A DNA stretch of 64,000 bases, taken from positions 33,364,495 to 33,428,494 of the forward strand of contig NW_023998414.1 of assembly GCF_014805625.2 (NCBI RefSeq), in the 5' to 3' direction. The notes beneath the pieces are model-generated. The model was given only the letters and a program-made list of their open reading frames with translations, made no database searches and was not told the origin of the DNA. Made by a program: the position numbers and the translations under genes. Below, one piece after another: positions 25,930-48,281 of this stretch (positions within the stretch are counted from its first letter, which is position 1; every line of letters begins with the position of its first letter). This DNA is from Glossina fuscipes (Eukaryota; Arthropoda; Insecta; Diptera; Glossinidae).

Positions 25930-26106
25930 TTATTATTATTATTATTATAAATTTAGCCAGAGAATAAATTCTAAGACTAAAGTCTTTATTCAATAGCATC
26001 TAAGGCTTTCAGCTTTATTAAAAACTCTACCGCACTTGGGATTTGAACCCACGACCATTGAGTTTGCTAGTAAAGACTCTTGTCTACTTGGCCACTCAGG
26101 TGGATT
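25930..26106 (-). mobile_element. tRNA-derived SINE, copy 1
   Basis: On the minus strand the left end carries a tRNA-like Pol III promoter: box A TGGCCAAGTAG (26084-26094) and box B GGTTCAAAT (26041-26049), about 40 bases apart. A tRNA-unrelated body and an AAT trinucleotide tail (25930-25948 on the plus strand as ATT) follow. The whole unit aligns with 58813-58990. I could not find a clear target site duplication for this copy. Confidence 0.75.
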
Positions 26107-26206
26107 AAAGGAAAACTAAAATTTTTTTATTTAAAAAAAATTTCAAGAATTTCTCCACTCATACTTGTAACGGTATAGTTGCAACAATACTTTAAAAAAA
26201 AAAAAT

Positions 26207-26404
26207 GACAAACACATTATTGGTTTTTTGAAACGGTGGCATCTTAAAGCAAAAGCTCGATGTCAAAATGGGAAGTAACCGTTAGTCGTTTTCACTAACT
26301 TATTACGATTACTACGCGAAGCGAAGAATGTCCGCAGAATTTTCATTGCTAAAAATAAACTAGGAAAAGTTAACGAATTTTATTAAAAATTTATTGAAAA
26401 ATAT
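26207..26404 (+). promoter_or_regulatory. Usp2: Probable Usp2 promoter and noncoding first exon (repeat A')
   Basis: Right-hand twin of the block at 23360-23715; the shared sequence runs on to about 26595. At 26405 a consensus GTAAGT donor follows the conserved segment, and a matching acceptor (tttttattcgcag) lies at 28595, leading to an ATG-free leader and the Usp2 start at 28763. I infer a distal noncoding exon with a 2.2-kb intron. The transcription start was not located. Confidence 0.45.
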
Positions 26405-26599
26405 GTAAGTGCGAAACGTGACCATAATTCTTACAAGTTTTTAAATGAATCGAATGTAAAATAAGTGAAAATTTTTATAAAAATTTGCCAAAAATAGTTA
26501 AATAGTCACTGTGTAGACAGTACGACCTCGACTATACATATTACCATTACACTACATTTTTTCTTTTTTGAGATTCTCAACAACGCGAAAGCTCATTAT

Positions 26600-28595
26600 T
26601 TCGTTTTATTAAAGCCATCGTAATTATTTTTATAGATATTTATGTATTGCTATCGCAACCAATACAATGAATATGAAGCAAGTAGTCAATCAACTATACA
26701 ACCAACACACAAATACCTGTCATCCCATTATCGGTGCCCACTCCGCCTAACAAATTCACTTTTTTAAGAGGCATAACATAATTATAGCATTGGTTTGGCA
26801 CTACAAGCAGTTACCTGATTGATTGGGAGTGCCTATTATGCTCATTTTCATCAAAACTATGATGATGCGACCAACACACCTTTCTCTATATACTTTCCAT
26901 TTTGAAAAAATATTTCCTGCTTTGCGTAATTCATGGTTTGTTGCTTGCTTTAAAAATAGATGCCTTTCTTTTTTTTCTTTATGATATGAATTGATTCATT
27001 TCATTTTCAAAATAACACAGAATAACGATAACCAAAACAGCAGCAAAAACAATAGCAATAGCAATAATGTGTAGCAAAGACAAAATCAGTGATAAAAGTT
27101 TCAAAAATAAATTCATTAACATATATGTGTGTATATGACCGTGTGAAAGAATGAATAGATAAAATATATGTGTATAAGATATAGATATGAAACGATATAC
27201 ATAGATGCATATATAAAGTTTTTACTACGTACCGTTGATGCTAATTAATGAAATCATGTGGCGTATGACAACGAAAGTATCAGTCAGTAAAGTGTTGCAT
27301 TGTATAACTTGCGTGCAGTGCCCATTCATGTATATCCCAGTGGTTTTGTGCCGTGTTTAAAATCATCCAAAACATATCTTTTTTTTTTGTTTTACATTTT
27401 ATCACGTACTGAACGTTCAAGAAATATGTTTCGATATAAACAGACTCGACTTGTAATTACTTTACAACTTTTAATCTAATAACAAATATAATTACTTTTA
27501 TTTATTATGGGCTTTTCACCTAAACATAATTCAAACACTGATTACCATTAATCAAACGAAATAGTCTTTAAAAGAGAAAGAGAATAGAGCGCCATAAAGA
27601 GAGAGAGAGAGAGAGAGAAATTTTTCATAAATATTGTACGATGCGTGTAGTTAAGCTAATTGGCTTATTTAACTGATTGCATTGACTGTCATAACAAAAG
27701 AATTGAATTTATTTACTTACTAACTGTTCTTAAAGAGTTGTAAAAGAAAGCTTTACGTATATTTAACTGAGCTCTCACAATTAAGACTAAGATTACACTA
27801 CTTCATTAACGTAGTTATCTTCCATATGAGTAAATTCATTAAAAATTACGCGGTTCACTATTTCATCATATAGTATAGAGATCATTGAATAGGTGGATTG
27901 TTTCCCGCCGTTCTTATTTGTTCTATATATATTATAAAGATTACCTATTCAAACTATATCATTTAAATCATCTGTCGCGCAACAAGTGTATGGTTTATGT
28001 GTGCTTGTGTGTGTGTGTGTGTGTATGATTGAAAATCGATCTATTTCTTAGTATCTCCCAAAAATTCGAAACAGGTCAGGTTGTCCTAGCCCGATTAAAA
28101 TCAATGGTAATCAGAGAAGGTGATACTTGGCGAATTCGACGGATGTGATAGACCCTCATATTACATCGATTCGTTCTGTTTTGTTATAATAGATTTTTCG
28201 TTTTCGATACTTGCTGCCATCAAATATTTTTGCACATTTTGGTAGACTGGATAAGCTGGACGGACCGGCTTACAATTAATGTTTTTGGGCTTAAAGTCGT
28301 TTTAATGCATTCATTTTGTTGTCAGCGCGAACAATTTGATATCAATTAGCAATTAATTCAAATACCCAGTATATGTAAATATTATGTGGTAAAAGCCATT
28401 AAAGCAATTATTTATGTAATTTCATCATTTACTCTTTTAGATTAAACTCTTGAAATAGCGCTTGAAATAACTACAAATATGTAAGGGTGTGTTTTGAAGT
28501 CTTCTTTTTCAATCGTCCACATGAAAGGTAAGTGGATCCCCCGTTAATTGAAAATACTAGAAAAATAAAATTTCAATATTGATTTTTATTCGCAG
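26600..28595. other. Gene-free stretch, probable first intron of Usp2
   Basis: AT-rich with a GA microsatellite at about 27600-27620 and a GT microsatellite at about 28004-28026. No coding frames or repeats matching elsewhere in the window were noticed. Confidence 0.4.
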
Positions 28596-28762
28596 ATATC
28601 TTGAAACTAATACCAATTTTGAACGTGTAAAGTATCGAAATAGTTTTATTTTTCATAAGCAGAAATTATCGGAAATATTGTATACATATCATTGGCTTGG
28701 TACACGATACGCTGCCCCAGCGTATTTAGAATTGACGATAAAATCAAGTCGACGATTTTAAT

Positions 28763-36860
<8,098 letters not shown>

Positions 36861-39800
36861 ATACCGTCTATTTTACTAACGCCATAACTAACTAACTATA
36901 CTGAACTTACAATTGAAAAAACCAACGTAAAAAGAGAAAAACGAACGTTGTTTTTACGATGGAATGTTGTGCAAGGAATTGCTTGGATAGAAGTAGCAGT
37001 GAAACAAAAATCGAAGCAAACACAAAAAAAAAAAACAAAAAAAAAAAAAAAAAAACCAAACAAAAAAATGCAACCAGTGGATCACAGTAAAGAAAATCAA
37101 CTTTGGATATAACAATAACATAACAATAACGACATTATTGAGGCCGCTTTCTTTCTAAAGATTTTTTTTATCGTCAAACTCAAAAAAAAAAAAAAAAAAA
37201 AAATCCCAAATTCTCTCTTAAATCTCTTTAACTATATTTAAATGCAATAGTTTGAATGTAATCTATTTCTCTTTGTGTGTGAGTCTATTAACTAACTGTA
37301 TTGTTTTTCTTCTTTTTTTTAAACATATTTTTGTAAAAGGTATCCGCTTTAATTTCTAAGCATCTAAGCAGGTTGTGTGCGAAAGATGCTTTGTAATGTA
37401 ATTATGCTACAACAATCAAAGAGAGAGAGAGAGAGAGAGAGAGAGACAATGAGAAAGAGAAAGAGAAAGAGAAAGAGAGAGAGAGAGAGAGAAAGAGAAA
37501 AAAAGAAAAATATTTAAATTGGTATTAAGGATAATATATTTCGTATAGTCTAATATTTTATGGCTCGCAAATTTTAATATGGATAATAACGTTAGGAGTT
37601 TCATAAAAGATTTCATTTATGAATATTTAAGGCTTTTTTTTTTTCTTTTTTTTTTTTTTTGTAAAACATTAAAAACGAAGGTAAAGATTTTCTCTTGTTC
37701 TCATTTGCTAAAGGAGACAAATCGTTCTCATACAATTTCAAGTTGCTGTGCATTAGAAAGTGTTATTTTTTATAATCTGTACTATCTTTATACGCTTCAT
37801 TTAGGAAAAATTATTTTAAAAAGATTTTTAGATCATCTTGTAAAATTTTTAAGCTAAGTAAGTGAAATGCTAGTCGGTTTATAGTTAAAATTCATTCTTA
37901 ATGAATTTTTTTTTTTTTTTTTTTTCATTGATTTTATAAAAAAATGTAAAAGCGCTAGCGATCAATTTACGGGTAAATTTCAAATGTAAAAATTTTGAAA
38001 AATATTGAGTTGGAAACAAAAATTTTACCTATATTAGTAAGAACAAGAAAAATTATTAACTGTTAACGTATGGAACTGATAAAAAACGGTTTGCTTTCCG
38101 TTTTTCAATTTAGAACAAATGCAAAAAATACCTAACTAACTAAACTAAAGAAATGTTAAGATGAAATGCTAGACAAATAAGAAGAGAAATTATCCGTAGT
38201 TTAAAATCTATTGCTTTGATGCTGATTTAGGACCTAATACAATAACAATGTGAACTATACTCAATTTGCATACAGAGAAACACACATAGGCTTGACTTGG
38301 AAACTGTAGTCTAAACGTTTTCATAAGGGATATATATTTGTCATATTTTTTATGCGACCGTAAGATTCTATTATTCCAATTCAGTTCGAAATCAATAATT
38401 TTTGTTTTGTTTCGATCAGTCAAAAAATTTTTAATTGTCTAACCGTTGGCCTATGTGAAGAGAACATATGACGTGAGACGTCTTGTTGTGATTTGAAATA
38501 TCATCTCCCGTAAGCCCAGGTACAGACTTCTAATAAACATTTTATTATAACTATTATCTGGTATGACAACATAACACCTTAAAAATAACGTAATTAGAAA
38601 CATAATTAGGAAAATTTCGATATAAACACAAACTGTGTGTTTCCTTTTTTGTTTTTTTTTTTTTTTTTAGTATTTTTACGAACCTATTAACTAAATCGGA
38701 AAACAAGCGATTAAGATATTTTCACAAAATTTACCTAACCGCCTGTCAATTAAAAAAAAAATTTATAACTCATCAAAAAAAAAAAAAAAAAAAAAATTTC
38801 CTTTACCTTCTTTTACTTTTCTTTACACGCAATTTTCACATTGTCCGAAAAGCCATTTATTACTCTAGAGTTACCGTTTAAGGCTTTAAATTTCATTTTA
38901 CTTAATCGCTTTCAACTTTTTCTCGAAACAGTGACTCAACAGTGAATGCTTGATGCAAATGAAAATGTTACTATATATATGTAAATCGTTTCGACTTCAA
39001 GCCTATATATATATATATATATATTATTTTAAAAATTTTTCGCGTCAATAGTTTATTTTTGTAATTTTTTTTCTTTTTTTTATATGTAAAAGTTTCTCTT
39101 TAAGTAAAAAAAAAAAGTATGGTGGGTATTGCATATAAAATTCGGCTTAAGCTGAAAGTAACCATTTTCTTGTTTAATATTTATTAGTAATTTTGGTTAC
39201 TTTTACATAATTAGCTGCAAATAACGTTATACAGAGACATACTTATGTACATTATTAAATGCAATATTTTGTTTTGTTAATTTATTTAATTTGTTTAAAT
39301 AATAATTGTTATAAAATTTTTATATTAGTAGTTAATGCATACAAATACACTTGCACCTAAAAACAGACTCATACCTATTAAATAATTTGTTAACAATTGC
39401 TTAATTTATTTATTACATATTTGTTATTTATTTCATTTATTTATTTAATATATTCATTTAGATTTTTCTTTACTTTTACTTCTCTCCTTAAAGAGCATTG
39501 TTTTTATTGCTTCTTTTTTTTTTTTTTTTTTTTTTTTTTTTGTCAAGGGTTCAAGTTTTCGAACAACTTAATAATTTACGACGATGTTAAATATCTACAC
39601 ACTTGTAATTTCTTTAAGAAAAACAAATGAAATAATAATAAAGTTTTATTTTTTCTTTAAAAGTGAAATATAAATTATAATATATACATATACATATATA
39701 TATATATATATATGTATGTATTCATATGTATATGGATGTATGCATATGTACTTGTTGACTATAAAAATTAATGAATAATAAATAATGTAGCAATAACAAG

Positions 39801-40744
39801 AAACCCATATGCGGAAAAAGTAACTGGAAGACATTAAAGCAAGGGAACCAACCAGTAGTAGCTAAGGAGAAATTCTAAAAAATAAAAATAAAAAAAATCT
39901 AAGGGAGAGTGAGAGGGAGAGAGACAGAGAGAAGAGAAAGTCTTGTGAAAGCAATAATAACTCTCTACTACAATATGAAGACGTAATTAAGTGCGGCGCC
40001 TTTTCTCCTTCGTTTTTTCATTTACTTATTTATTTATTTATTTTTTTTTTTTCATTTTAAATTGACTTTGGGTATCCATCTATTGCGAATATGCCATATG
40101 CTTAAGAAACGACTGCATTTAAATATCATATGATATGTCGAATTAATACAAAGTATGTGGACCAAAAGTTACATTTTTCTATACAGAGTTTCAATGGTAA
40201 ACGATAAACCGGGCGATAAACTTGCATACCCAGACGTCAATTTAGAATATCGCATTTTCGTAGAAGAAAGGTCTTTTTTCCTGTTGCATTACAAAAGTAG
40301 TAGAAAAAAAAAAATGTACTCGCTCTCTTAGGTCGTGCGTCTAAAAAAAAAAAGTGATAGTAAGAATGAGTGCGGTTTCTCGTAACGTTACTACACCGAT
40401 ACAAATATTTCCTAAATTATAAGCAGAATGTGAAGATTAATGGGGGTTTGAAAATTTGCTGCAAACTTTATTCTCGCATGCGAAAACTAAACGGCTGTGT
40501 TTTATAAAATTTCTGACTATCATGAGAGTAAAGCATTCTCTTTTCTCGTATTCGTCGTCTGTGTTTTAAAACAATAACATGTAGTAGTAAAGTAAATAAA
40601 TGCAGACCTAGAAGTTATATCGTAAAACTAATAAGACACAAAAGATTTTAGATAAGTAAAACAGTTGCTACTTCATACAAATAAAAAGATAAAATGTTGT
40701 ATAAAAGTAAAAAATAAACCTTAACTTTATTTCAAAAAAGAAAA

Positions 40745-40780
<36 letters not shown>

Positions 40781-40858
40781 CAAAAAAAAAAAAGAAAAAA
40801 AACAATACAAAACATACAAAAAAAAAAAAAAAAAAAAAAAAAGATTATAAATAAATTC
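36861..40858 (+). other. Usp2: Usp2 3' untranslated region and convergent 3' gap
   Basis: No coding frame for 4 kb. It holds many poly-A/T tracts, a GA microsatellite at 37420-37500 and AT microsatellites near 39000 and 39695. Candidate AATAAA signals include 40713-40718 and 40850-40855. If the last is used, the transcript ends within about 30 bases of the esterase stop codon on the other strand. Confidence 0.45.
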
Positions 40859-40875
40859 AAAAGAAATACTTATGT

Positions 40876-40881
40876 TTTATT
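40876..40881 (-). terminator. Polyadenylation signal of the esterase gene
   Basis: AATAAA on the minus strand begins two bases after the TGA stop, giving a very short 3' UTR next to the convergent end of Usp2. Confidence 0.55.
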
Positions 40882-40882
40882 T

Positions 40883-43800
40883 TCATAACTCATCGTGATG
40901 AAATTCTTGTGAGCGAACATGAGGTTTAAGTTGATGCCAAAAGTCTAAACGCTCCTTATACATATTAGTATTGTAGTCAAATAGAAGAGCATCTGAATTA
41001 TCAGAATCCTTGTTGCCAATTTTTGCATAATACACCGGATATACTTTACTTGGTAACCATTTGTCATCGGCTTGGAAATTATCGGGCGTGGGGTTACTGT
41101 ATATTAAAAATTAAAAAAAAAAAAAAAAAATCAGATTCAAGCAAATTATTGAAATGCTTCGTTACTGTAGAAAAAAGAAAACGTTTTGTTAAACAGATAT
41201 ATATATATACATATATATATATATTAACAGATCAGATTTAAAATATCTGTCAGGCGAATAGATTCTCTTTGTTTTTTTATTTGCATAAAAATTTGAAGCA
41301 TACTTTCAACAAATTATGTGATTGTTGTTAGGTGAAGTAGACAGAGATTGATTGATTCCATCTATTAATGGTTGGGTTGTATTGTAATGCAGGAACTAAT
41401 GGCATGTAAAATGTTTTAATCACAATATTCATAGTCGTTAAGCAGCCTGAGGGTTTTGTTAAGGAAAAACAAGTCGGTATGAGTTTTACTAGGATTGAAT
41501 TTAAAAAATATTAAAAAAATAGCATGCAAGACAAGTGAATTTATTGCAACATTTGCCTCGATTTACAAGCAATCAGTAAGATGAGGCAATTACTTGAATA
41601 CTATAAGATAGATTTTTGCCAACATTTGAAATTATTTATGCACTAATATTAATATTTATCAATATTCAAATTATTTAATTTTTTTTTTTTTTTTTAATGT
41701 TAGTGATGTTACTGTCACGGACCAAAAACAAGTGTATGCCTAACAGTTGTTATTGAAATGCAGGTCAAATTAATAGAATGCTAATGCTTCAAGGAGGATG
41801 TAACTCTTGCAATCAGTATCATCTTTAAGCTAAAGGCAGGCAGTGTAAGTGATGCGAAATTGAATTTTAAAAAATTTTAACAAATCCTTTCATTTGTATG
41901 CCTATAGCTAGAGAAGTACGGTGGGCGCGTATTTGAATGGAAAATTTTCATTAATGACAATCTTTTTATTAATAAAATATGTTGAAATTAATGTAGCGAG
42001 CATTTTTCGTTCATATCGCTTCTCGGAATGCACTTTTAAAAGCGTTGTAAAAAATGATAAATAAACAAATGAAAATTGTTGCATTTATGTATGTTGTTGC
42101 AGGCCTTTCTGAAAAGTGCGTTCAACATTTTAAAATATATTATGGCCGTGGCTTTTGTTTTTGTAACAAATTGCTTATTATTTTTCTTTCTTTCTTTCGT
42201 TAGTGCGTAATCCCCATGATTGTGAAGACGTCCCCTGCTATATGAAAATATTTCTTTTCATTGTCCTTCTTCCTTGCTAGAAACTGTCTTTCTTGCTGAA
42301 TACATCGATGCCATAAGAAAACGTTAAGAAAGTGTCGAATTCGTCGAAAGATTTCAAATCGCTCTCAATCTTACGTCACTTTAGCGATCGTCTCAATGAA
42401 GCAACGCTAACGGAATTTTATTTGCAAATATTTTTAAATGGTCTATATATATTTATATATATATATATATATATATGCGTGATCATACTTTCTAAAGACA
42501 TCTGTTAGGGTGTAGGATGAGTTAGAAATCAACGGGTAAGATATTAAGTTGCAACTTTCTGGCAGTAAATCTCTTTTAGCCGGGCGTTCTTGTTAGAACG
42601 TTTGAGAAAGAGCTCGAAATTTCGACGAAAAAGTTCATTTTACGTAATTAATTTTTTCTCTCATATTCTAAAAAGTTCAAACAATCTATTAGGCCAAAAA
42701 AAGAAATATTTTGACATTGCAAACTTTATATTGGCGTTAGCTGTCAAGTCTTGCTCAAGATTTTCAATAGGCGTAAGTATATTCGTAATCGATTTATGAC
42801 GATTAGCAAAATTAGTTCGCAAAACACTGAATCAGCTGAAATATTCTGGATTTTAACTCAAGCAATGAAATTTCGAATATCATGGTAATAGGGATTCTAT
42901 TTACAAATTTACAGAATATCTAAGGCGATTATAACTGATGAAATAGTGATGCCGTAGCAGTTGTAATTGCCATTGTCAATTCGATATATTCGCGTAAAGC
43001 TACCTAATAATGTATGCGAACAAAATTCGATTTAATTTGACACACACACATACACACAAAGTTTTATACGAACCTATTCCAGGCAAAATTAGTCCACAAT
43101 TGTAGCATAAGATCGCGTAATTTCAAATCGCTATTTGTTGGTGCGGCACTTACAAATAATTCTCGTGCAATTGGAAACAAATATTGCAATTCTTCGGCAT
43201 GGCAAGCCCCTAAAAAAAAAAAAAAAATGCATTTACTTAAGTCTGCTTTTATTTACTTAGTTATTTTTATTATTATTATTATTTTTTTTTCTACAATTAC
43301 CGTAGTAATCTTCTCTGCCGCCATGAAACAATTCAGAGAAACTGGCGGATCCTTTATGCTCAAACATATATACATAAGTTGGGCCGGCATTATTATGGGC
43401 TTGTGTAAGCAAGTTACTCATGCGCAAACGTATGTATTCATCGATGCCGGCCAAAAACCATCCATCAGATATTAGCTGCATATAAATAGTACATCAAATA
43501 TTTTTTTTCATATCGAATTGAATTCTTTTTCAGAGCGTATGTCAAGTTTGAATTACGTAAGGAACAAACTCTTTTTGCCCGATTGTTGGGTTTACACTTA
43601 CATCCGTAATATTTTGATAATTATGTTTATCATAATTATGGCCATCTTTCAGATAAAAATATTTCAATTTTTCAGTTATATCGTGTTGATCTTTCTCGGG
43701 TAAATGATCATAATAAAGTATTATGGGCAAAATTTGTTCAAATTTAGTTTTAAATTCGTAAAGAATTTCGGGTAAATTTAACAAGGCAGCAGTTTTTAAA

Positions 43801-45345
43801 AGGCCTTCTTCCGAAGTGGCGCCAATCATCAAAGGCAAGGCTAGGCCATGGGGTTGCAATTGATTTCTAGGATGAACGGTAAGAAATGCTTCCGCATGAT
43901 CTGGCTCAATAACCGGTGGAAAGGGTATCATAGGATCAGTATCCCATTCCTAGAGTAAATAAATGTTTTTTATAAATCAAAGACTTGTAGAAGTAGAATA
44001 AATTACTTACAAAGAGATCATAAACAATAGCAGTTAGATTGTAGGCCGATTGTTGTTTTAAACAATTTATAATTTCCGGCCAGTCATTGCTGTTTTTATG
44101 ATAACAGCCGAGAAGTAGAGCGGTTTTGTTGGCCCGTTTTGCAGCTACACCTTTATGAGCGGGCTGAGCCCAAGGATTAAAGTAAGTACCCGATTGAGCT
44201 ATGCCTTTGTGGAAGAGTCCCTGAGATTTTGATGATAGCATATGATAGGTGACACTAGCACCGCCAGCACTTTCTCCAAATATTGTCACACTATTCGGGT
44301 TGCCACCGAATGCTTGAATATTTACTTGGATCCATTTTAAAATTTCTTGTTGATCTTTTAAGCCGTAATTGCCCGGGCAATGTACGGTTTCGGTACTCAA
44401 AAATCCCAAAGCGCCTAAACGAAAGTTAGCTGATACCAATATGATATCATAATCAAGAAGAAAGTCAGGGCCATAGAAGCTACTAATGCCAGAACCGCAT
44501 TCCCAACCGCCGCCATGAAACCATACCATTACCGGTAGAGGTTCAGAGATATTGGTTTTCTTTTTAAAAAAATTTTTAATAATAAATGTATGCATATATG
44601 CATGAATGTGTGTGTGTGTGTGTGTGTGTGTATGCATGTATATAAGTATGTATGTGCATCAGTCATTTACCTCTGGTGTATAAATATTTATATACAAACA
44701 ATCCTCACTGCCTTCAACTTCCTGGTCGCGACGAAACGGGTCGCGTTGTATGCATTTAAAAGAATCTTTTATCACCAACTTTTCACCCTTCCATGAGCCA
44801 TATGGGACAGGTGGCTAAAATTGAAAGGTGTGCATCTTGAACTGGTTTTTTTTTTTTTTTTTTTTTAGTTGATATTAAACCGAATCAATATGAATTGATT
44901 AAATTTATGAACTATTTTTAAAACATGTTATTTTCGTTGCACGGCCGGTATTAACGTAACGTATATAGAAAAACAATCATTTGTGTCGGTTGATTACCTC
45001 TGAGTAAACAGTTTTCTTGGAAAATACGCTGTTAGGTTTTCTTTTATTTTTTTTATTTTTGTTTCCTACATATTGACAATTATTGAAATCACTGTCACAG
45101 CATACCTTAAAACGTAATTCCCCGATAGGAGGTTGGGCATAGGGTATGCCCATGAAAGCCCTCATATGTCGACCCTTATGCGTACTCAAATGGCGGCCGA
45201 CTAATATACCGCCATGGGGAAGTTGAACTTTCAAATTGCTAGACGTCCGGGCTTCCGTTAAAATTTCATCGTTTAACAGATTGAGAATAATAAACGTAAC
45301 GACAAATGAGCCGCTAAGAAATCGTTGAACCTGTTCTTTAAACAT
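40883..45345 (-). CDS. Secreted carboxylesterase (alpha/beta hydrolase, type B)
   Basis: Hydrolyses carboxylic esters; probably secreted. Seven coding exons on the minus strand: 45345-45106, 44814-44671, 44559-44011, 43949-43602, 43475-43301, 43209-43074 and 41096-40883, giving 601 aa. Residues about 8-32 form a hydrophobic signal sequence (FVVTFIILNLL). Core motifs follow in order: FMGIPYAQPPIGELRF, SEDCLYINIYTP, the oxyanion-hole HGGGW, GESAGG (Ser near 225), GATSEEG (acid Glu near 359) and CHAEELQYLF (His near 489), so the catalytic triad is complete. The GESAG (not GQSAG) motif argues against classical juvenile hormone esterase. Intron 6 is about 2 kb, the others about 60-290 bases. The nearest Drosophila gene was not settled. 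Confidence 0.93.
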
Positions 45346-45370
45346 CTTATTTATGCGAATTTAAAATCTT

Positions 45371-45408
45371 AACTGAAGATCATTGCGCTAAAGTGGATGT
45401 ATTTTATA
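45371..45408 (-). promoter_or_regulatory. Esterase core promoter: TATA box and initiator
   Basis: On the minus strand TATAAAAT (45408-45401) lies 34 bases upstream of the A in TCAGTT (45376-45371), an arthropod initiator match. This predicts a 5' UTR of about 30 bases before the ATG at 45345. A TATA-Inr promoter fits a regulated, tissue-specific gene. Confidence 0.5.
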
Positions 45409-48281
45409 GCCGCAAAAAACAAACAAAATTCTCGTAGTAATATCTTATTGTTACCTGAACTACTTATCGAAACGTATATTGAATTCGTTATTGCGTATTG
45501 CGTATGTGTCGCATGTCGCGGCAAAATTATGTTCTTTTCACGAACTCAATCAAATAGAAAAGACTACACCCGTCTACGTACAATACGTACGTACGTATAT
45601 ACGTATGTACGCTCTTTTTAACACAGAGATATTTTGAATCGATTGTTCTAGTTCGTGTAATGAAAAATTAGAAAAATTCCAAGATCGCAGACAAGAGCTC
45701 AGTACAGAACATACAAACTTGAGAAATTTATTATTCAAATGGACTTAAAATCGGTTACGATATTTTAATAATATTTACTTTGAATGCATGAGTAGCGTAC
45801 ATAGTTATTTAATATATTCATATATTAATCGCTAATGAGGTGTTAATTGGATGAACGTAAAAGTCATTGGGACTAGTTTTACGTGGCGTAAAATTGCATG
45901 CGTTTAAAATATTATTCATATTAGCTTCACATTAATAACCGGTATAAGATGGGAACTGCTACTGAAAATATACAATTACAAATTGAAGGTATAGGCTTCA
46001 CTTTTCATTTTTTTCAATGGGTTTTTTTTTCGCGCGACTCATTTACGCCCCATTTTTTTAATTGATTCCAATGAAATTGACTTTCTTTGGAAAGTTTACG
46101 TAAAATATGCATATTTCTGCGTACTTAAGTATATCAAAAAAAAAAAAAAAAACAAAAATGGATCGGGTTGACAAATGTGACCCGATCATCTCAAAAGTCT
46201 AGCGCATATAAATATATTAACGCAAATCATATATAGATTTCGGAATTCATTTGTTCCATTGAAAAAAGATGAACTCTTAGCGGCAGATAATTAAGAATTA
46301 AAATTAGATTGTAAACTATATTCTTAGTTTCGTAGATGAGAGGTACAGCGGATTCGAAGTAAGTGAAAAATTATCTTCTCTTCTTACGATATTTTTTTTG
46401 TCTTATATATCTGTATTGTATGCATGTTCACTACGACGACTACTACTACTACTACTACTACTGCTACTACTACTATGTGCGCGTATTTTGGTTTTTGGGG
46501 AAAAAAAAAAAAAACAAAAAAAAAAAAACAGAAGAAACTTTAACAATAATCATGAAATATTTTATGCGAAAAACAATCGTTGTTTTCTTAAACACTTATC
46601 TAATAAAGTCGTAGCAAATCAATTGCGCTTGCTTAGCTAAAACTATTTGATAACTGATTTCCTTTTTCATCTATATAGAGTTCAATAACCTAATGTCATG
46701 GAAGTTGTAACGGGAATTCTTTACTCTTTAATTGTTTAAAGTGTTTTTTTTCATTTTTCATTTTTCAATTTTTTTGTTTTTTTTTTTTTTTTTTTTTGCA
46801 AGAGATCATCTCATCTCATCTCATCTAATGTTTGTTAATGTTAATGAAATTTTCGAATACTTGTTCGATTTTAGTTTAGTTAATTATACCTAGAAATGTG
46901 CAAAATATTGTAATTATGAATACATTTACTGATTAATTAATTAATAATTAATTTTAATAAAATATGTATAAGAGTGTATTTATTTGTGTGTTTATGCATT
47001 TTTTGCGACTTGATGCCTTTTAAATCTAACATTCAATTAAGAAACATGAATAAGTTAGTTAGTTACTCTTTAGGGTGGGTTTTTTTTTTTTTTTTCCTTT
47101 TTTTTTTGGATATCATAAATGACATGGCAAACTACTTTACTTTACGTATTAGTAATGTGAGTAAAAAAAAAAAAAAAGAAAAAAGAAAAACAGAAGCGTT
47201 TTCAACAAGCAAGAGTTTTTCGGTATAGTTTGCTTAGCTGTTGACAGCTAATGTTTGATCGCGCGAATTAACAAAAAATTTTAACTTAAGTTTATGATAC
47301 AATTTACAAAATTTCCTATCACGGAATCGAAATAAAAATTTCGTTGTCTCAAGTTTTCCTTTCGAAAATGAATTATTATATTATTTCTTTATATATATAG
47401 TATATCCTTTGTTTTTATTATTTTTTTTTCAAATGCTTTTGACTTTCGAATTTCGGTCACTCAAATAAAATTTATCGCAATATCTTAAAGTGTAGCATAG
47501 TGGTGTGAGATTTGTGATTATCACTGATAGATGATTCTGCTGGCGAGAAACTTACAGATTTTTGATTATTGCTCTATGCTACATTACAGGTATAGAAGAT
47601 TTGCAAAACATTTTGAAACCTTTAGTAAATATATGTGGTGAGATCTGTGAAAGGACTAAGCATAAAAAATTATTGATAAGCATTAAAAGAAATATTATTT
47701 CTATAGTGTCTGTCCGTATGTCTTGCTACAAAAGCATTATTTAATAGACTTGCATTTTTATTTATATCGATAAAGCTTGGTTTCCGTATGATAGTTAACT
47801 AAATCAAGTTCAAAAAGTATCGATATTCGTCGACAGATCGTTCCATAATTGAAGTGAAAAGGTAATATTTGTTCCTTTTTTTCTAAATAAACATCTTCAA
47901 CTTTTTTTTTGCAAATTATATGTTGATCTTAATTTGCCTTTTTTTTAAATAAAATATTTCGTATAAACAACACAAAAGGGATCATTTACAGTTTATACGC
48001 TAATTATGCTCAACACATAAACCGCTTTAACATTTTAAAGTGCATCAACTTGTATTTTGTATTAAATGTGTTTGTAACGCCTGGATATATGCATCGATGA
48101 AGAGACTTATGAAATTAATTGATGGCGTGTGTTTGTGCGTTCTGCTATTGAAATCTTGATTACATCCAAAAAAATTCGGAAGTTTTGAAAATCGGTGCAA
48201 TAAGACCACCTGTAGTTCCTAAAAATTTAATAGTTTCTCCCTTTTTGCCAGGCTATCTATCGTCTCAAAAGAGAAAAATAT

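Noticed and set aside
26037..26106. Possible tRNA gene on the minus strand
   Set aside because: The acceptor stem and anticodon arm do not pair as in a tRNA, and the body and tail recur at 58813-58990, so it is a SINE head.
45575..45612. ACGT-rich near-palindrome upstream of the esterase gene
   Set aside because: It is a short self-complementary microsatellite with nothing to show function.
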